Source: Rhizobium sp. Leaf262
GTDB lineage: Bacteria; Pseudomonadota; Alphaproteobacteria; Rhizobiales; Rhizobiaceae
Assembly: GCF_001422245.1 (NCBI RefSeq)
Contig: NZ_LMMM01000016.1
Coordinates: 1,242 to 65,241 of the forward strand
Direction of reading: 5' to 3'
DNA: 64,000 nucleotides
Shown in pieces: positions 44,216 through 52,360 of the stretch (position 1 is its first letter; every line of letters begins with the position of its first letter). A program made the position numbers and the translations under genes. The notes under the pieces were generated by a model, which saw only the letters and a program-made list of their open reading frames with translations, was not told where the DNA came from and ran no database searches.

Positions 44216-46174
44216 ATGGTAACAATGACGTATAGAGCTGAGATTGATGGATTACGTGCTGTCGCCGTTCTGTCAGTCATTTTTTCACACGCAAATTTCC
44301 AATTGTTCGGCGGTGGCTTTGTTGGTGTAGACGTGTTTTTCGTCATCAGCGGTTACCTCATCACCACCATTATTCTTGGCGAGTACGCCCGAGGCGAGTT
44401 CTCGCTGGCGCGCTTCTACGAACGCAGGGCCAAGCGGATTTTGCCAGCCTTGTTCTTCGTTTTGATTTGCTCCTCCATCGCTGCATGGTTTCTCCTTCTG
44501 CCAGGCGCTTTCGAAGATTTTTCCAAGAGTCTGATGACGGCAGCGCTGTCGGTCTCCAACTTCTACTTCCTGAAGAAGAACGATTATTTTGCACCCGATG
44601 CGGCAGAGGTGCCCTTGCTCCACACATGGAGTCTGGGCGTGGAGGAGCAGTTTTATATGCTGTTTCCCTTGCTCTTTCTTTTTCGATTGAGCTTTCGCAC
44701 GATTTTTATCGCCGTCGCAGCGCTTGCGGTGACAAGCCTCGTCGCCAGCCAGATCGGTTCCGAGCGCTTTCCCTCCGCCAATTATTATCTGCTCCCAACC
44801 CGTGCCTGGGAAATTTTGGCGGGATCGCTCTGCGCATTCTATGGTTTCGGTCAGCAACGCCGCGCAAACGGAGCGCTCGCGATGCTTGGGCTTGTGCTGA
44901 TTGTCGGGTCTATCCTCGCCTTCGATACGACCACCCGGGTTCCTTCAGTCATCGCATTGTTGCCTGTCGGCGGCGCAGCGCTCTTTCTCCTTCATGCGTC
45001 CCGGCACAATCTTGCGGGCAAGCTGCTGGCTTTGACGCCCCTGGTTTGGCTTGGTCGCATCAGTTTCAGTGCCTATCTGTGGCACCAGCCTGTCTTCGCG
45101 TTCTGGCGCATCAAAAACCTCGATCCGCCCACGCCAGCCATCATGTCTGGACTGATCGTTGTCGTCTTTATTCTTGCCGCCTTGAGTTGGCATTTTGTGG
45201 AGCAGCCCTTCCGGCATCTCCGTGTTTCTTTGCGCCGCGTTGTTACCAGTGTTACGGCCAGCGTCGTGATTATTGTTGGTTTCGGCGCATGGGGGGTGCA
45301 GGAGGGGTTGCCCTTCCGGCTGCCGCCTGAGGTCGCAAAGCTCGTTGAAACAACGAACTGGAGCAGCAAGTGCCTGTTCCAGGTATTTGATGGCATTCCT
45401 GCTCTTCCCGCGCAAAAGTGTATGTTCAACACGCAGGGTGCGCAGAGAACCTACGCCATGTGGGGCGATTCCATCTCTGCGGCTATCACTCCTGCGGTAC
45501 GCGACGAATTGCAGGAGCAGGGGGTAGGGGTGGTGCAACTGACGCATGGTTTCTGTGCGCCGATTATTGGCGTGTGGAACGCTCGCCACGAGCGTGCTGC
45601 TAACTGTGATATCTTCAACAGGAGAGCGATGGAGTATCTTCTGGAAAGCGATGTCGATACTGTCGTTCTCTCAGCGTCCTGGGTCAATTTCTTCAATGCT
45701 GATTATATGTATGTCGATGGCGTTGAAAGGCAGGGTTCGGCTATCGCCGTCGTCGATATGGCACGCAATCTAAAATCAACGATCGATTCACTGGAAAAAG
45801 ATGGCAAGCGGGTGCTGATCGTCTATCCCACACCACGCTTTAAAAAATCGGTCGCTGAAGTTATGGCGACGCATATCATCAAGGGTGATACTACCCCGGA
45901 CTTTGCGTATCCCCATACGCTTTTCAAAGCCGAAACCAAGCGCGCCTATGACGTGCTGGACGCTGCCGCGACAGGGGGAGTGGTCAAGGTCCTTCCTGAG
46001 GCAATATTCTGCGGGCAAGTGGAATCCGAGCAATGTTATTTTGCCCGTGATGGCGTTGCCTACATTGCCGACAAGAGCCACTACACGCTGACGGGTGCGC
46101 ACATGATCGTGGACCATATGATGAAGCAAATCGGCGCTACCCATGTAGCCGACAATATAGTGCCCCAGAGATAG
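44216..46174 (+). CDS. OafA/YrhL-type membrane acyltransferase with SGNH domain
   Basis: This 652-residue protein has an N-terminal acyltransferase-3 domain (EIDGLRAVAVLSVIFSHANF, SGYLITTIILGEYARGEFSL, LLHTWSLGVEEQFYMLFPLL; about ten membrane segments). It also has a C-terminal periplasmic SGNH domain with WGDSIS and DKSHYTLTGAH. Such fusions O-acetylate lipopolysaccharide or other surface glycans. The start at 44216 is chosen among TTG 44204, ATG 44216 and ATG 44225. It stands between argC and rpsI. Confidence 0.88.
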   Translation: MVTMTYRAEIDGLRAVAVLSVIFSHANFQLFGGGFVGVDVFFVISGYLITTIILGEYARGEFSLARFYERRAKRILPALFFVLICSSIAAWFLLLPGAFEDFSKSLMTAALSVSNFYFLKKNDYFAPDAAEVPLLHTWSLGVEEQFYMLFPLLFLFRLSFRTIFIAVAALAVTSLVASQIGSERFPSANYYLLPTRAWEILAGSLCAFYGFGQQRRANGALAMLGLVLIVGSILAFDTTTRVPSVIALLPVGGAALFLLHASRHNLAGKLLALTPLVWLGRISFSAYLWHQPVFAFWRIKNLDPPTPAIMSGLIVVVFILAALSWHFVEQPFRHLRVSLRRVVTSVTASVVIIVGFGAWGVQEGLPFRLPPEVAKLVETTNWSSKCLFQVFDGIPALPAQKCMFNTQGAQRTYAMWGDSISAAITPAVRDELQEQGVGVVQLTHGFCAPIIGVWNARHERAANCDIFNRRAMEYLLESDVDTVVLSASWVNFFNADYMYVDGVERQGSAIAVVDMARNLKSTIDSLEKDGKRVLIVYPTPRFKKSVAEVMATHIIKGDTTPDFAYPHTLFKAETKRAYDVLDAAATGGVVKVLPEAIFCGQVESEQCYFARDGVAYIADKSHYTLTGAHMIVDHMMKQIGATHVADNIVPQR

Positions 46175-46229
46175 GCATAAAGCGGCATCGTGTCGCCAGG
46201 TATTTTCAGTAACCAAAAACTGACAAATG

Positions 46230-46255
46230 AAAAAAGGCGGAGCCGAAGCTCCGCC
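46230..46255 (-). terminator. Terminator of the rplM-rpsI operon
   Basis: An 8-bp GC-rich stem (46236-46243 with 46248-46255, CGAA loop), extended by A-T pairs, is followed on the minus strand by a run of T residues. It lies 24 bases after the rpsI stop. The plus-strand side may also slow transcripts from the acyltransferase gene. Confidence 0.88.
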
Positions 46256-46279
46256 TTTCGATTTTGTATTCCGTAGCGA

Positions 46280-46747
46280 TTAGCGCTTGGAGAACTGGAA
46301 GGAACGACGGGCCTTGGCCTTACCGTACTTCTTACGTTCAACAACACGGCTGTCGCGGGTCAGGAAGCCACCCTTCTTCAACACGCCGCGAAGGCCTGGT
46401 TCGAAGTAGGTGAGGGCCTTGGAAAGACCGTGGCGAACGGCACCGGCCTGGCCGGAAAGACCGCCGCCTGCAACCGTTGCGATGATGTCGAACTGGCCCG
46501 AACGAGCAGCTGCGACGAGCGGCTGCTGAAGGATCATCTGCAGGACAGGACGGGCAAAATATGCCGAGAAGTCGCGACCGTTGATGATGATCTTGCCGGA
46601 ACCGGCCTTGACCCATACGCGGGCTACGGCGTTCTTGCGCTTGCCGGTCGCGTAGGAGCGGCCGAGAGTGTCAACCTTGCGGACGTGCACGGGAGCAGAC
46701 GCTTCCGATGCAGGGGCGAGGTCTTTCAGAGAGGAAAGATCGGCCAT
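46280..46747 (-). CDS. rpsI: Ribosomal protein S9 (uS9)
   Basis: This 155-residue S9 has the family core [20 protein letters not shown] and ends [16 protein letters not shown], the tail that reaches P-site tRNA. The N-terminus is longer than in E. coli (130) by an Ala/Glu/Ser-rich segment, as usual in rhizobia. It starts two bases after rplM. Confidence 0.97.
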   Translation of the reverse strand: MADLSSLKDLAPASEASAPVHVRKVDTLGRSYATGKRKNAVARVWVKAGSGKIIINGRDFSAYFARPVLQMILQQPLVAAARSGQFDIIATVAGGGLSGQAGAVRHGLSKALTYFEPGLRGVLKKGGFLTRDSRVVERKKYGKAKARRSFQFSKR

Positions 46748-46749
46748 TA

Positions 46750-47214
46750 TCAGGCGCTCCTTACGTTCTTGCTGTTCAGCTGTGCCACGTCGAGAACGGT
46801 TGGCTGCTGTGCTTCATGCGGATGGTTGGAACCGGCGTAAACGCGAAGGTTCTTCATCTGGCGACGGCCAAGAGGACCACGCGGAATCATACGCTCGATA
46901 GCCTTCTCGAGAACGCGCTCCGGGAAGCGGCCTTCGATGATCTGACGAACGGTACGTTCCTTGATGCCACCCGGATAACCGGTGTGCCAGTAGTACTTCT
47001 TGTCGGAATACTTCTTGCCTGTGAAAACGCACTTTTCAGCGTTGATGATGATGACGTTGTCGCCGTCGTCAACGTGAGGTGTGTAAGTTGCCTTGTGCTT
47101 GCCGCGAAGGCGGGTTGCAACGATGGTAGCGAGGCGACCAACAACGAGGCCTTCGGCGTCGATGATGACCCACTTCTTCTCCACCTCGGCAGGCTTCTGA
47201 ACGAAAGTAGACAT
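46750..47214 (-). CDS. rplM: Ribosomal protein L13 (uL13)
   Basis: This 154-residue L13 begins [20 protein letters not shown] and has the signature [19 protein letters not shown]. It is an early 50S assembly protein. An in-frame ATG three codons upstream (47223) is possible, but 47214 matches the family start. It forms a two-gene operon with rpsI. Confidence 0.97.
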   Translation of the reverse strand: MSTFVQKPAEVEKKWVIIDAEGLVVGRLATIVATRLRGKHKATYTPHVDDGDNVIIINAEKCVFTGKKYSDKKYYWHTGYPGGIKERTVRQIIEGRFPERVLEKAIERMIPRGPLGRRQMKNLRVYAGSNHPHEAQQPTVLDVAQLNSKNVRSA

Positions 47215-47458
47215 TCTTTTCACTTTCTTTTGGACCTGTCACACTTGGATAAGCATGCAGGCGTTTCTTGTTGCTTGAGGCTGAACACTTCTGCGCAGCC
47301 GGGAAGACCGTATTTCCAGGGAAATTCTGTCTGGCGCGCTTATAAGCGGTTGGAAAAATCTCGTCAACGGTGCGTTTCTGGAAGGCTTTAAAAAATAATG
47401 TTTAAAATCAATTGGTTATTAGTGTGGTTTTATAATACCACAATATAACTCGCTGAAA

Positions 47459-48295
47459 TCAACCGATCCGCATGGTCAGAACCCCCATGGCGATGACGGC
47501 ACCGGCAACATATCTCCAGATGCTGGCCTTTTCCTTGAGGAGAAAAACCGAGATCACTATGGCAAAAAGAATGGATGTTTCGCGCAACGCCGCGACGATT
47601 GCGACAGGGGCCTTGGTCATGGCCCAGAGTGCAAGGCCGTAGGAAAGAATGGAGCCTGCGCCACCGGCCAGGCCCCTCCACCAGTTGCCGCGCACATGAG
47701 CGGCCACGGGTGTCCATCCCCTGCGATACAGTGCCCAGGAAAACAGGAGTATGGGTGGCAGCAGTGACATCCACAGTGTGTAGGAAATTGCACTCGTTGA
47801 AAGTCTTGCGCCCACACCATCCACGAATGTGTAGCCGGCAATTACCACAGCATTGGCAAGTGCCAGAAGAATGGGGTGACGACCACCATGCCGCGCTTCA
47901 AAGGCGAGGGTGAGGATGCCGGCGGATATGATCGCGATGCCCGCCATGGCTGCCGTGCTGAGTGTTTCGCCAAGAAACAGGTTGCTGCTCGCGGCGACGA
48001 TGAGGGGCGCTACCCCGCGCATGATCGGATAAACAAGGCCGATATCGCCGACCGTGTAGGCCGCGGCCACAAGCCTGAAATAGGTAAATTGCAGGATGGC
48101 CGAAACCACGAGAAAGGGAAGAGCCACCATTCCCGGCATCGGAAGAAATGGAAGAAAGGGTAGGGAGCAGGCAGCGGCACCTGCCGCAATCAAGGTGGCG
48201 TCCAGTGCCTTGTCCGCACCGGATTTTACCAACGCGTTCCAGCCGGCATGCAAGAGAGCGCCCAGCAAAACCAGCAATAAGACATCAAGTGGCAC
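47459..48295 (-). CDS. EamA/DMT-family transporter
   Basis: This 278-residue membrane protein has ten predicted segments in two EamA halves (LLLVLLGALLHAGWNALVKS at the start, VAIVAALRETSILFAIVISV near the end). Drug/metabolite transporters of this kind export amino acids or other metabolites. The substrate cannot be inferred from context. Confidence 0.85.
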   Translation of the reverse strand: MPLDVLLLVLLGALLHAGWNALVKSGADKALDATLIAAGAAACSLPFLPFLPMPGMVALPFLVVSAILQFTYFRLVAAAYTVGDIGLVYPIMRGVAPLIVAASSNLFLGETLSTAAMAGIAIISAGILTLAFEARHGGRHPILLALANAVVIAGYTFVDGVGARLSTSAISYTLWMSLLPPILLFSWALYRRGWTPVAAHVRGNWWRGLAGGAGSILSYGLALWAMTKAPVAIVAALRETSILFAIVISVFLLKEKASIWRYVAGAVIAMGVLTMRIG

Positions 48296-48824
48296 GGGCG
48301 ACTCACACAGTTTTGGACTTGTTTAGATGCTTATGCCTTATCGAGGGCATTTGCACGGTGCTTGATTCTATCGTTTCGACGCGGTGCCTGGTTACCGTTT
48401 TTTTGACCTCTCCGTCGTCATTAACAATCTATACGTGTTATCGGCTGACGCCGTAGATAACGCCGATGTTAACAATTTCCCGAAAAACCGTGCTGTTAAA
48501 ACGATTGAACCATGGGTCAACGAAAAAATAAATGTGTTTCGGATGGCAATTCGAGTTCGATTTGACATTTTGATGTCGAATGATCGTTTCGAGTTGAACT
48601 GTTTTATCATGAAACATATTTTGCTAATGTAACTATGAGTAGTTTCTAAAATGCGGATGAACAAATGTGGTACAAAAAAAGTACGATTGAGGATTGAGGA
48701 CAGCGTTAGCGCAAACATTGGAGTTGCGGGTCCATGTCGTTCTGGGTGGGCTTTGATAAAACACTTTTCTCGATCACTATGGACGCAGCTTTTTTAGACG
48801 TGGTGCAGGTTGGAGGAGAAAGTG
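48296..48824. other. 529-base AT-rich gap without a gene
   Basis: The stretch is visibly richer in A and T than its neighbours. Short frames on both strands (for example 48392-48718 minus) have no ribosome binding site and no family resemblance. An ATTGAGG direct repeat occurs near 48684-48697. Promoters for the EamA gene and for the CoA-binding gene should lie at its two ends. Confidence 0.5.
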
Positions 48825-49256
48825 ATGAAACACGATATGTATGACGATGGGGACATCACCAGGATATTGAAGGATGTCAAAACAATTGCCGTTCTGGGAG
48901 CGTCTCCCAATCCGGCAAGGCCAAGCCACGGCGTCATGAACTTTCTGCTTTCCAAGGGCTATACCGTCTTTCCGGTCAATCCGGGCCAGGTGGGAACGGA
49001 AATCCTTGGCAGGCCTGTCTACGCAAAACTTGCCGACATTGCCGAGCCGATCGACATGGTTGATGTCTTCCGCGCCTCGGAGTTTCTTCCCGCCATTGTT
49101 GATGAGGTTATTCTACTGTCGCCGAGACCGAAGGTCATCTGGGGCCAGTTGTCTGTGCGTCATGACGATGCGGCAGCCAAAGCCGAGGCTTATGGAATAG
49201 AGGTTGTGATGAACCGATGCCCCGCAATTGAGCATCCGCGTCTCAATATCGCATGA
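48825..49256 (+). CDS. CoA-binding (YccU-like) protein
   Basis: This 143-residue Rossmann-type protein belongs to the CoA-binding family. The GxG-like motif is TIAVLGASPNPARPSHGVM, followed by YTVFPVNPGQVGTEILGRPV. The C-terminus has VVMNRCPAIEHPRL. No catalytic role is known. GGAGGAGAA at 48812-48820 precedes the ATG at 48825. It is followed by metY after 90 bases that include an inverted repeat. Confidence 0.85.
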   Translation: MKHDMYDDGDITRILKDVKTIAVLGASPNPARPSHGVMNFLLSKGYTVFPVNPGQVGTEILGRPVYAKLADIAEPIDMVDVFRASEFLPAIVDEVILLSPRPKVIWGQLSVRHDDAAAKAEAYGIEVVMNRCPAIEHPRLNIA

Positions 49257-49283
49257 TAGTTAGCATAAGTTGCACTTACCATT

Positions 49284-49321
49284 CGCCTTGAGGGCGTTAT
49301 TATCCCTCTGCTCTCAAGGCG
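49284..49321 (+). promoter_or_regulatory. Inverted repeat in the metY leader
   Basis: CGCCTTGAG (49284-49292) and CTCAAGGCG (49313-49321) are a perfect 9-bp pair. An alternative inner stem GAGGG/CCCTC (49290-49294 with 49304-49308) shares bases with the outer one. There is no T-run. It could be a 3'-end hairpin for the upstream gene or a leader structure of metY. I do not see the SAM-II riboswitch consensus. Confidence 0.45.
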
Positions 49322-49346
49322 GGCAGAATGAAATTTGGAGGGACAC

Positions 49347-50630
49347 ATGTCAGAGAATAATCCGGGTTTTTCGACTTTGGCGATTCATGCCGGAGCCGCG
49401 CCAGATCCGACGACCGGCGCGCGGGCGACGCCTATCTACCAGACAACGGCCTATGAGTTCCGCGATTCCGATCACGCGGCAGCCCTCTTCGGCTTGAAGG
49501 AATTCGGCAACATCTACACCCGTATCATGAACCCGACACAGGCGGTTCTGGAAGAGCGGGTGGCTGCGCTTGAAGGGGGCACCGCAGCATTGGCGGTGGC
49601 GTCGGGTCATGCTGCTCAGTTGCTCGTTTTCCACACGCTGCTTCAGTCCGGAGACAATTTTGTTGCGGCGCGCCAGCTTTATGGTGGCTCCATCAACCAG
49701 TTCGGCCATTCGTTTCAGAATTTCGGTTGGCAGGTGCGGTGGGCCGACGCCGCAGACCCCGCCAGTTTCGAAAGCCAGATCGACGCGCGCACGAAAGCGA
49801 TCTTCATCGAAAGCCTTGCCAATCCGGGTGGTACATTCGTGGATATCTCCGCCATCGCCGAAGTTGCCCACAAACATGGCCTGCCGCTGATCGTCGACAA
49901 TACGATGGCCAGCCCCTATCTGCTGCGGCCTATCGAGCATGGTGCCGATATCGTCGTGCATTCGCTCACCAAGTTTCTAGGCGGGCACGGCAATTCCATG
50001 GGCGGTATCATCGTCGATGGCGGAACCTTCGACTGGTCGGCCAGCGACAAATTTCCGGCCCTGTCGCAACCGCGGCCCGAATATTCCGGCGTCGTCTTGC
50101 ATCAGACTTTCGGGAATTTCGCCTTTGCCATTGCGACACGTGTTTTGGGCCTGCGCGACCTTGGACCATCCATCGCGCCGTTCAACGCGTTCCTCATCCT
50201 GACCGGTATCGAAACGCTGGCGCTGCGCGTACAACGCCACTCCGATAATGCGCTTGCGGTTGCCAAATGGCTGAAGGCGCATCCTAAAGTTGGCTGGGTT
50301 AACTACGCAGGTCTGGAAGACAGCGAAAATCATGCGCTTCAGCAGCGTTATTCGCCAAAGGGTGCTGGCTCCGTCTTCACATTCGGCGTCAAGGGCGGAT
50401 ATGCGGCGGGCAAGGCCATCGTCGAGGGGCTGCAACTGTTTTCGCATGTCGCCAATATCGGCGACACACGCTCTCTGGTCATCCACCCCGCATCGACAAC
50501 TCATGCCCAGTTGACGCCTGAACAGCAGACGGCTGCAGGGGCAGGGCCGGATGTGGTGCGTCTGTCCATCGGCATTGAAGATGTAAAGGACATCATTGCC
50601 GATCTGGAGCAGGCGCTGTCAAACGTCTGA
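49347..50630 (+). CDS. metY: O-acetylhomoserine sulfhydrylase-type PLP enzyme
   Basis: This 427-residue Cys/Met-metabolism PLP enzyme has the lysine motif HSLTKFLGGHGNSMGG, the substrate loop FGNIYTRIMNPTQAVLEERV and the aspartate in LPLIVDNTMASPYL. Length and the long loop after the PLP lysine fit O-acetylhomoserine aminocarboxypropyltransferases (direct sulfhydrylation to homocysteine) better than MetZ of about 395 residues. GGAGGG precedes the ATG at 49347. Confidence 0.9.
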   Translation: MSENNPGFSTLAIHAGAAPDPTTGARATPIYQTTAYEFRDSDHAAALFGLKEFGNIYTRIMNPTQAVLEERVAALEGGTAALAVASGHAAQLLVFHTLLQSGDNFVAARQLYGGSINQFGHSFQNFGWQVRWADAADPASFESQIDARTKAIFIESLANPGGTFVDISAIAEVAHKHGLPLIVDNTMASPYLLRPIEHGADIVVHSLTKFLGGHGNSMGGIIVDGGTFDWSASDKFPALSQPRPEYSGVVLHQTFGNFAFAIATRVLGLRDLGPSIAPFNAFLILTGIETLALRVQRHSDNALAVAKWLKAHPKVGWVNYAGLEDSENHALQQRYSPKGAGSVFTFGVKGGYAAGKAIVEGLQLFSHVANIGDTRSLVIHPASTTHAQLTPEQQTAAGAGPDVVRLSIGIEDVKDIIADLEQALSNV

Positions 50631-50660
50631 AATCGAAAGTCGGAACAGGAAAGATCGCCG

Positions 50661-51017
50661 ATGCCCCATACACTCAACTTCAAGTCGGACGGCGATCTTT
50701 CGGCCATTCAGCCAGAAGAGGGCGCACCTGCGCCAGACCGGCTCATATCGGGAGAGCCGACGTTCACCACGTGGAATCTGGAAGAGGCCAGCGGCGGGAT
50801 CTACGCCGGTATCTGGCAATCCACCCCGGGGAAGTGGCGGGTGGAATATGACGAATGGGAATATTTCAACATCCTGGATGGCCATTCCATTCTGACCGAA
50901 GACGGTGGAGTGCCCATTCATCTCAGACCCGGAGACCGTCAGATCATTCGCCCCGGCTTCAAAGGCACTTGGGAAGTCGTGGAGACGACGCGCAAGGATT
51001 ACGTGGTGCGGTTATAG
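50661..51017 (+). CDS. Cupin-3 (DUF861) protein
   Basis: This 118-residue single cupin domain has the DUF861 pattern GIYAGIWQSTPGKWRVEYDE, EWEYFNILDG and PGDRQIIRPGFKGTWEV. The usual metal histidines are partly replaced by Glu/Tyr, as in that subfamily. It lies 30 bases after metY on the same strand, so it may be co-transcribed. The role is unknown. Confidence 0.83.
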   Translation: MPHTLNFKSDGDLSAIQPEEGAPAPDRLISGEPTFTTWNLEEASGGIYAGIWQSTPGKWRVEYDEWEYFNILDGHSILTEDGGVPIHLRPGDRQIIRPGFKGTWEVVETTRKDYVVRL

Positions 51018-51072
51018 AACCGGCCGCAATGTCTTGCTCCACCATCGCGCATAATCTCTGTCACGGTTGAGT

Positions 51073-52320
51073 TCACCAAACCAAATCCAACCGTTCCAGA
51101 CCATGGAAATGGTAGACATCCTTAACCCTCGGCTCCTCGGCCAGGCGCAGTCTCGGCAGCCGTTTGAACAACGACGGAAGCACGATATTCAGCTCCAGCC
51201 TGGCCAGCGGCGCGCCGATGCAGAAGTGGATGCCTGCGCCGAAGGACAGGTTTGGGGCCTCGTTGCGGTCGGGCTTGAAGGTTAGCGGATCGGTGAATTT
51301 TTGCGGGTCGAGATTGGCTGCGGCAAGGATCAGGCTGACCTTGTCTCCACGCTTGAACTTTATGCCGTCGATTTCGACGGGTTCCAGAGCCCAGCGTTGG
51401 AAAATGTGCACCGGTGCGCCGATCCTTAGCGTTTCCTCGACCGTTCGCTCGGTTGTCTTCTCATCGGCGAAAAGGCGAGCGGATTCGATGCCACTGTCCA
51501 GAATAACCCGTACGGAATTGCCGATCTGATGGACGGTTGCCTCGTGTCCTGCGTTCAGTAGCACGATCGTCGTCGAGATCAGTTCGTCGTCGCTCAACAA
51601 ATGGCCTTTATGTTCCGTGTGGATCATGTGGCTCAGCAGATCGTCTTTCGGCTCGGCACGCCGTTGGGCGATCACTGTTCGTACATAATCGGAGAATTCC
51701 TTGGCAGCCGCGTTGGCGAGAAGCTCGTCTTCGCGGGTGCGCTTGAACATGTACATGCCGACATAGGCGTGCGACCACTTCAGCAATTGTGGGCCCATCT
51801 CCTCGGGTATGCCGATCATGCGGGCGATCATTGTGACGGGAATGATGTCGGCGAAGGAGGAGAGGAGTTCGGTGCGTCCATCCTTTTCGAAACGATCGAT
51901 CAGTCCGTTGGCGAGCGCCTCGATTTCTGGCTTCATCTTATCGACATGGCGAGATACGAAGGCCCGGTTCACCAGCGTCCTGAGCCGCGTATGTTCCGGC
52001 GGCTCTATCTCCAGCAGCGAATGGCGTTCGGCGGCGTCAAAGTGGCGAACATGGTCAAGCGGTTGCGGCAGGCCCAGTTCTTCGCGGCTGGCAACATGCA
52101 GGATTTGTCGTCCGAAACGCCTGTCGCGCAACAGCGCATTGACATGGTCGTAGCGGGTGAAGAACCATTGTTTTTGCTCTTCCCAGTAAAAGTTGGGACA
52201 ATGTGCATGCAACGCCGCATAGACGGCGTTCGGGTTGCTGTAGAAGGCGGGATCGCGGGCATCGAGCAAAACGGCACGCCGGTCGGTGTCGATACGAAGA
52301 ACATCAGGCAAGATTTTCAT
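51073..52320 (-). CDS. Cytochrome P450
   Basis: This 415-residue soluble bacterial P450 has Cys367 in the haem loop SFGAGIHFCIGAPLARLE. The I-helix oxygen motif is LNAGHEATVHQIGN and the K-helix has ETLR (ExxR). It is a class I type that would need a ferredoxin and reductase, and none is adjacent. Its substrate is unknown. A ggt gene lies immediately upstream (41 bases) on the same strand. Confidence 0.9.
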   Translation of the reverse strand: MKILPDVLRIDTDRRAVLLDARDPAFYSNPNAVYAALHAHCPNFYWEEQKQWFFTRYDHVNALLRDRRFGRQILHVASREELGLPQPLDHVRHFDAAERHSLLEIEPPEHTRLRTLVNRAFVSRHVDKMKPEIEALANGLIDRFEKDGRTELLSSFADIIPVTMIARMIGIPEEMGPQLLKWSHAYVGMYMFKRTREDELLANAAAKEFSDYVRTVIAQRRAEPKDDLLSHMIHTEHKGHLLSDDELISTTIVLLNAGHEATVHQIGNSVRVILDSGIESARLFADEKTTERTVEETLRIGAPVHIFQRWALEPVEIDGIKFKRGDKVSLILAAANLDPQKFTDPLTFKPDRNEAPNLSFGAGIHFCIGAPLARLELNIVLPSLFKRLPRLRLAEEPRVKDVYHFHGLERLDLVW

Positions 52321-52360
52321 GCCTGATGTCTATCTGAAATCATTGCTGTGAAAAAGCCAT

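Noticed and set aside
48392-48718. 108-codon minus-strand frame in the AT-rich gap
   Set aside because: AT-rich, repetitive in Ser/Thr/Phe, with no ribosome binding site. It is probably chance.
49257-49346. SAM-II riboswitch before metY
   Set aside because: The leader has an inverted repeat but not the conserved SAM-II sequence blocks that I know. It is recorded as an unexplained leader structure instead.
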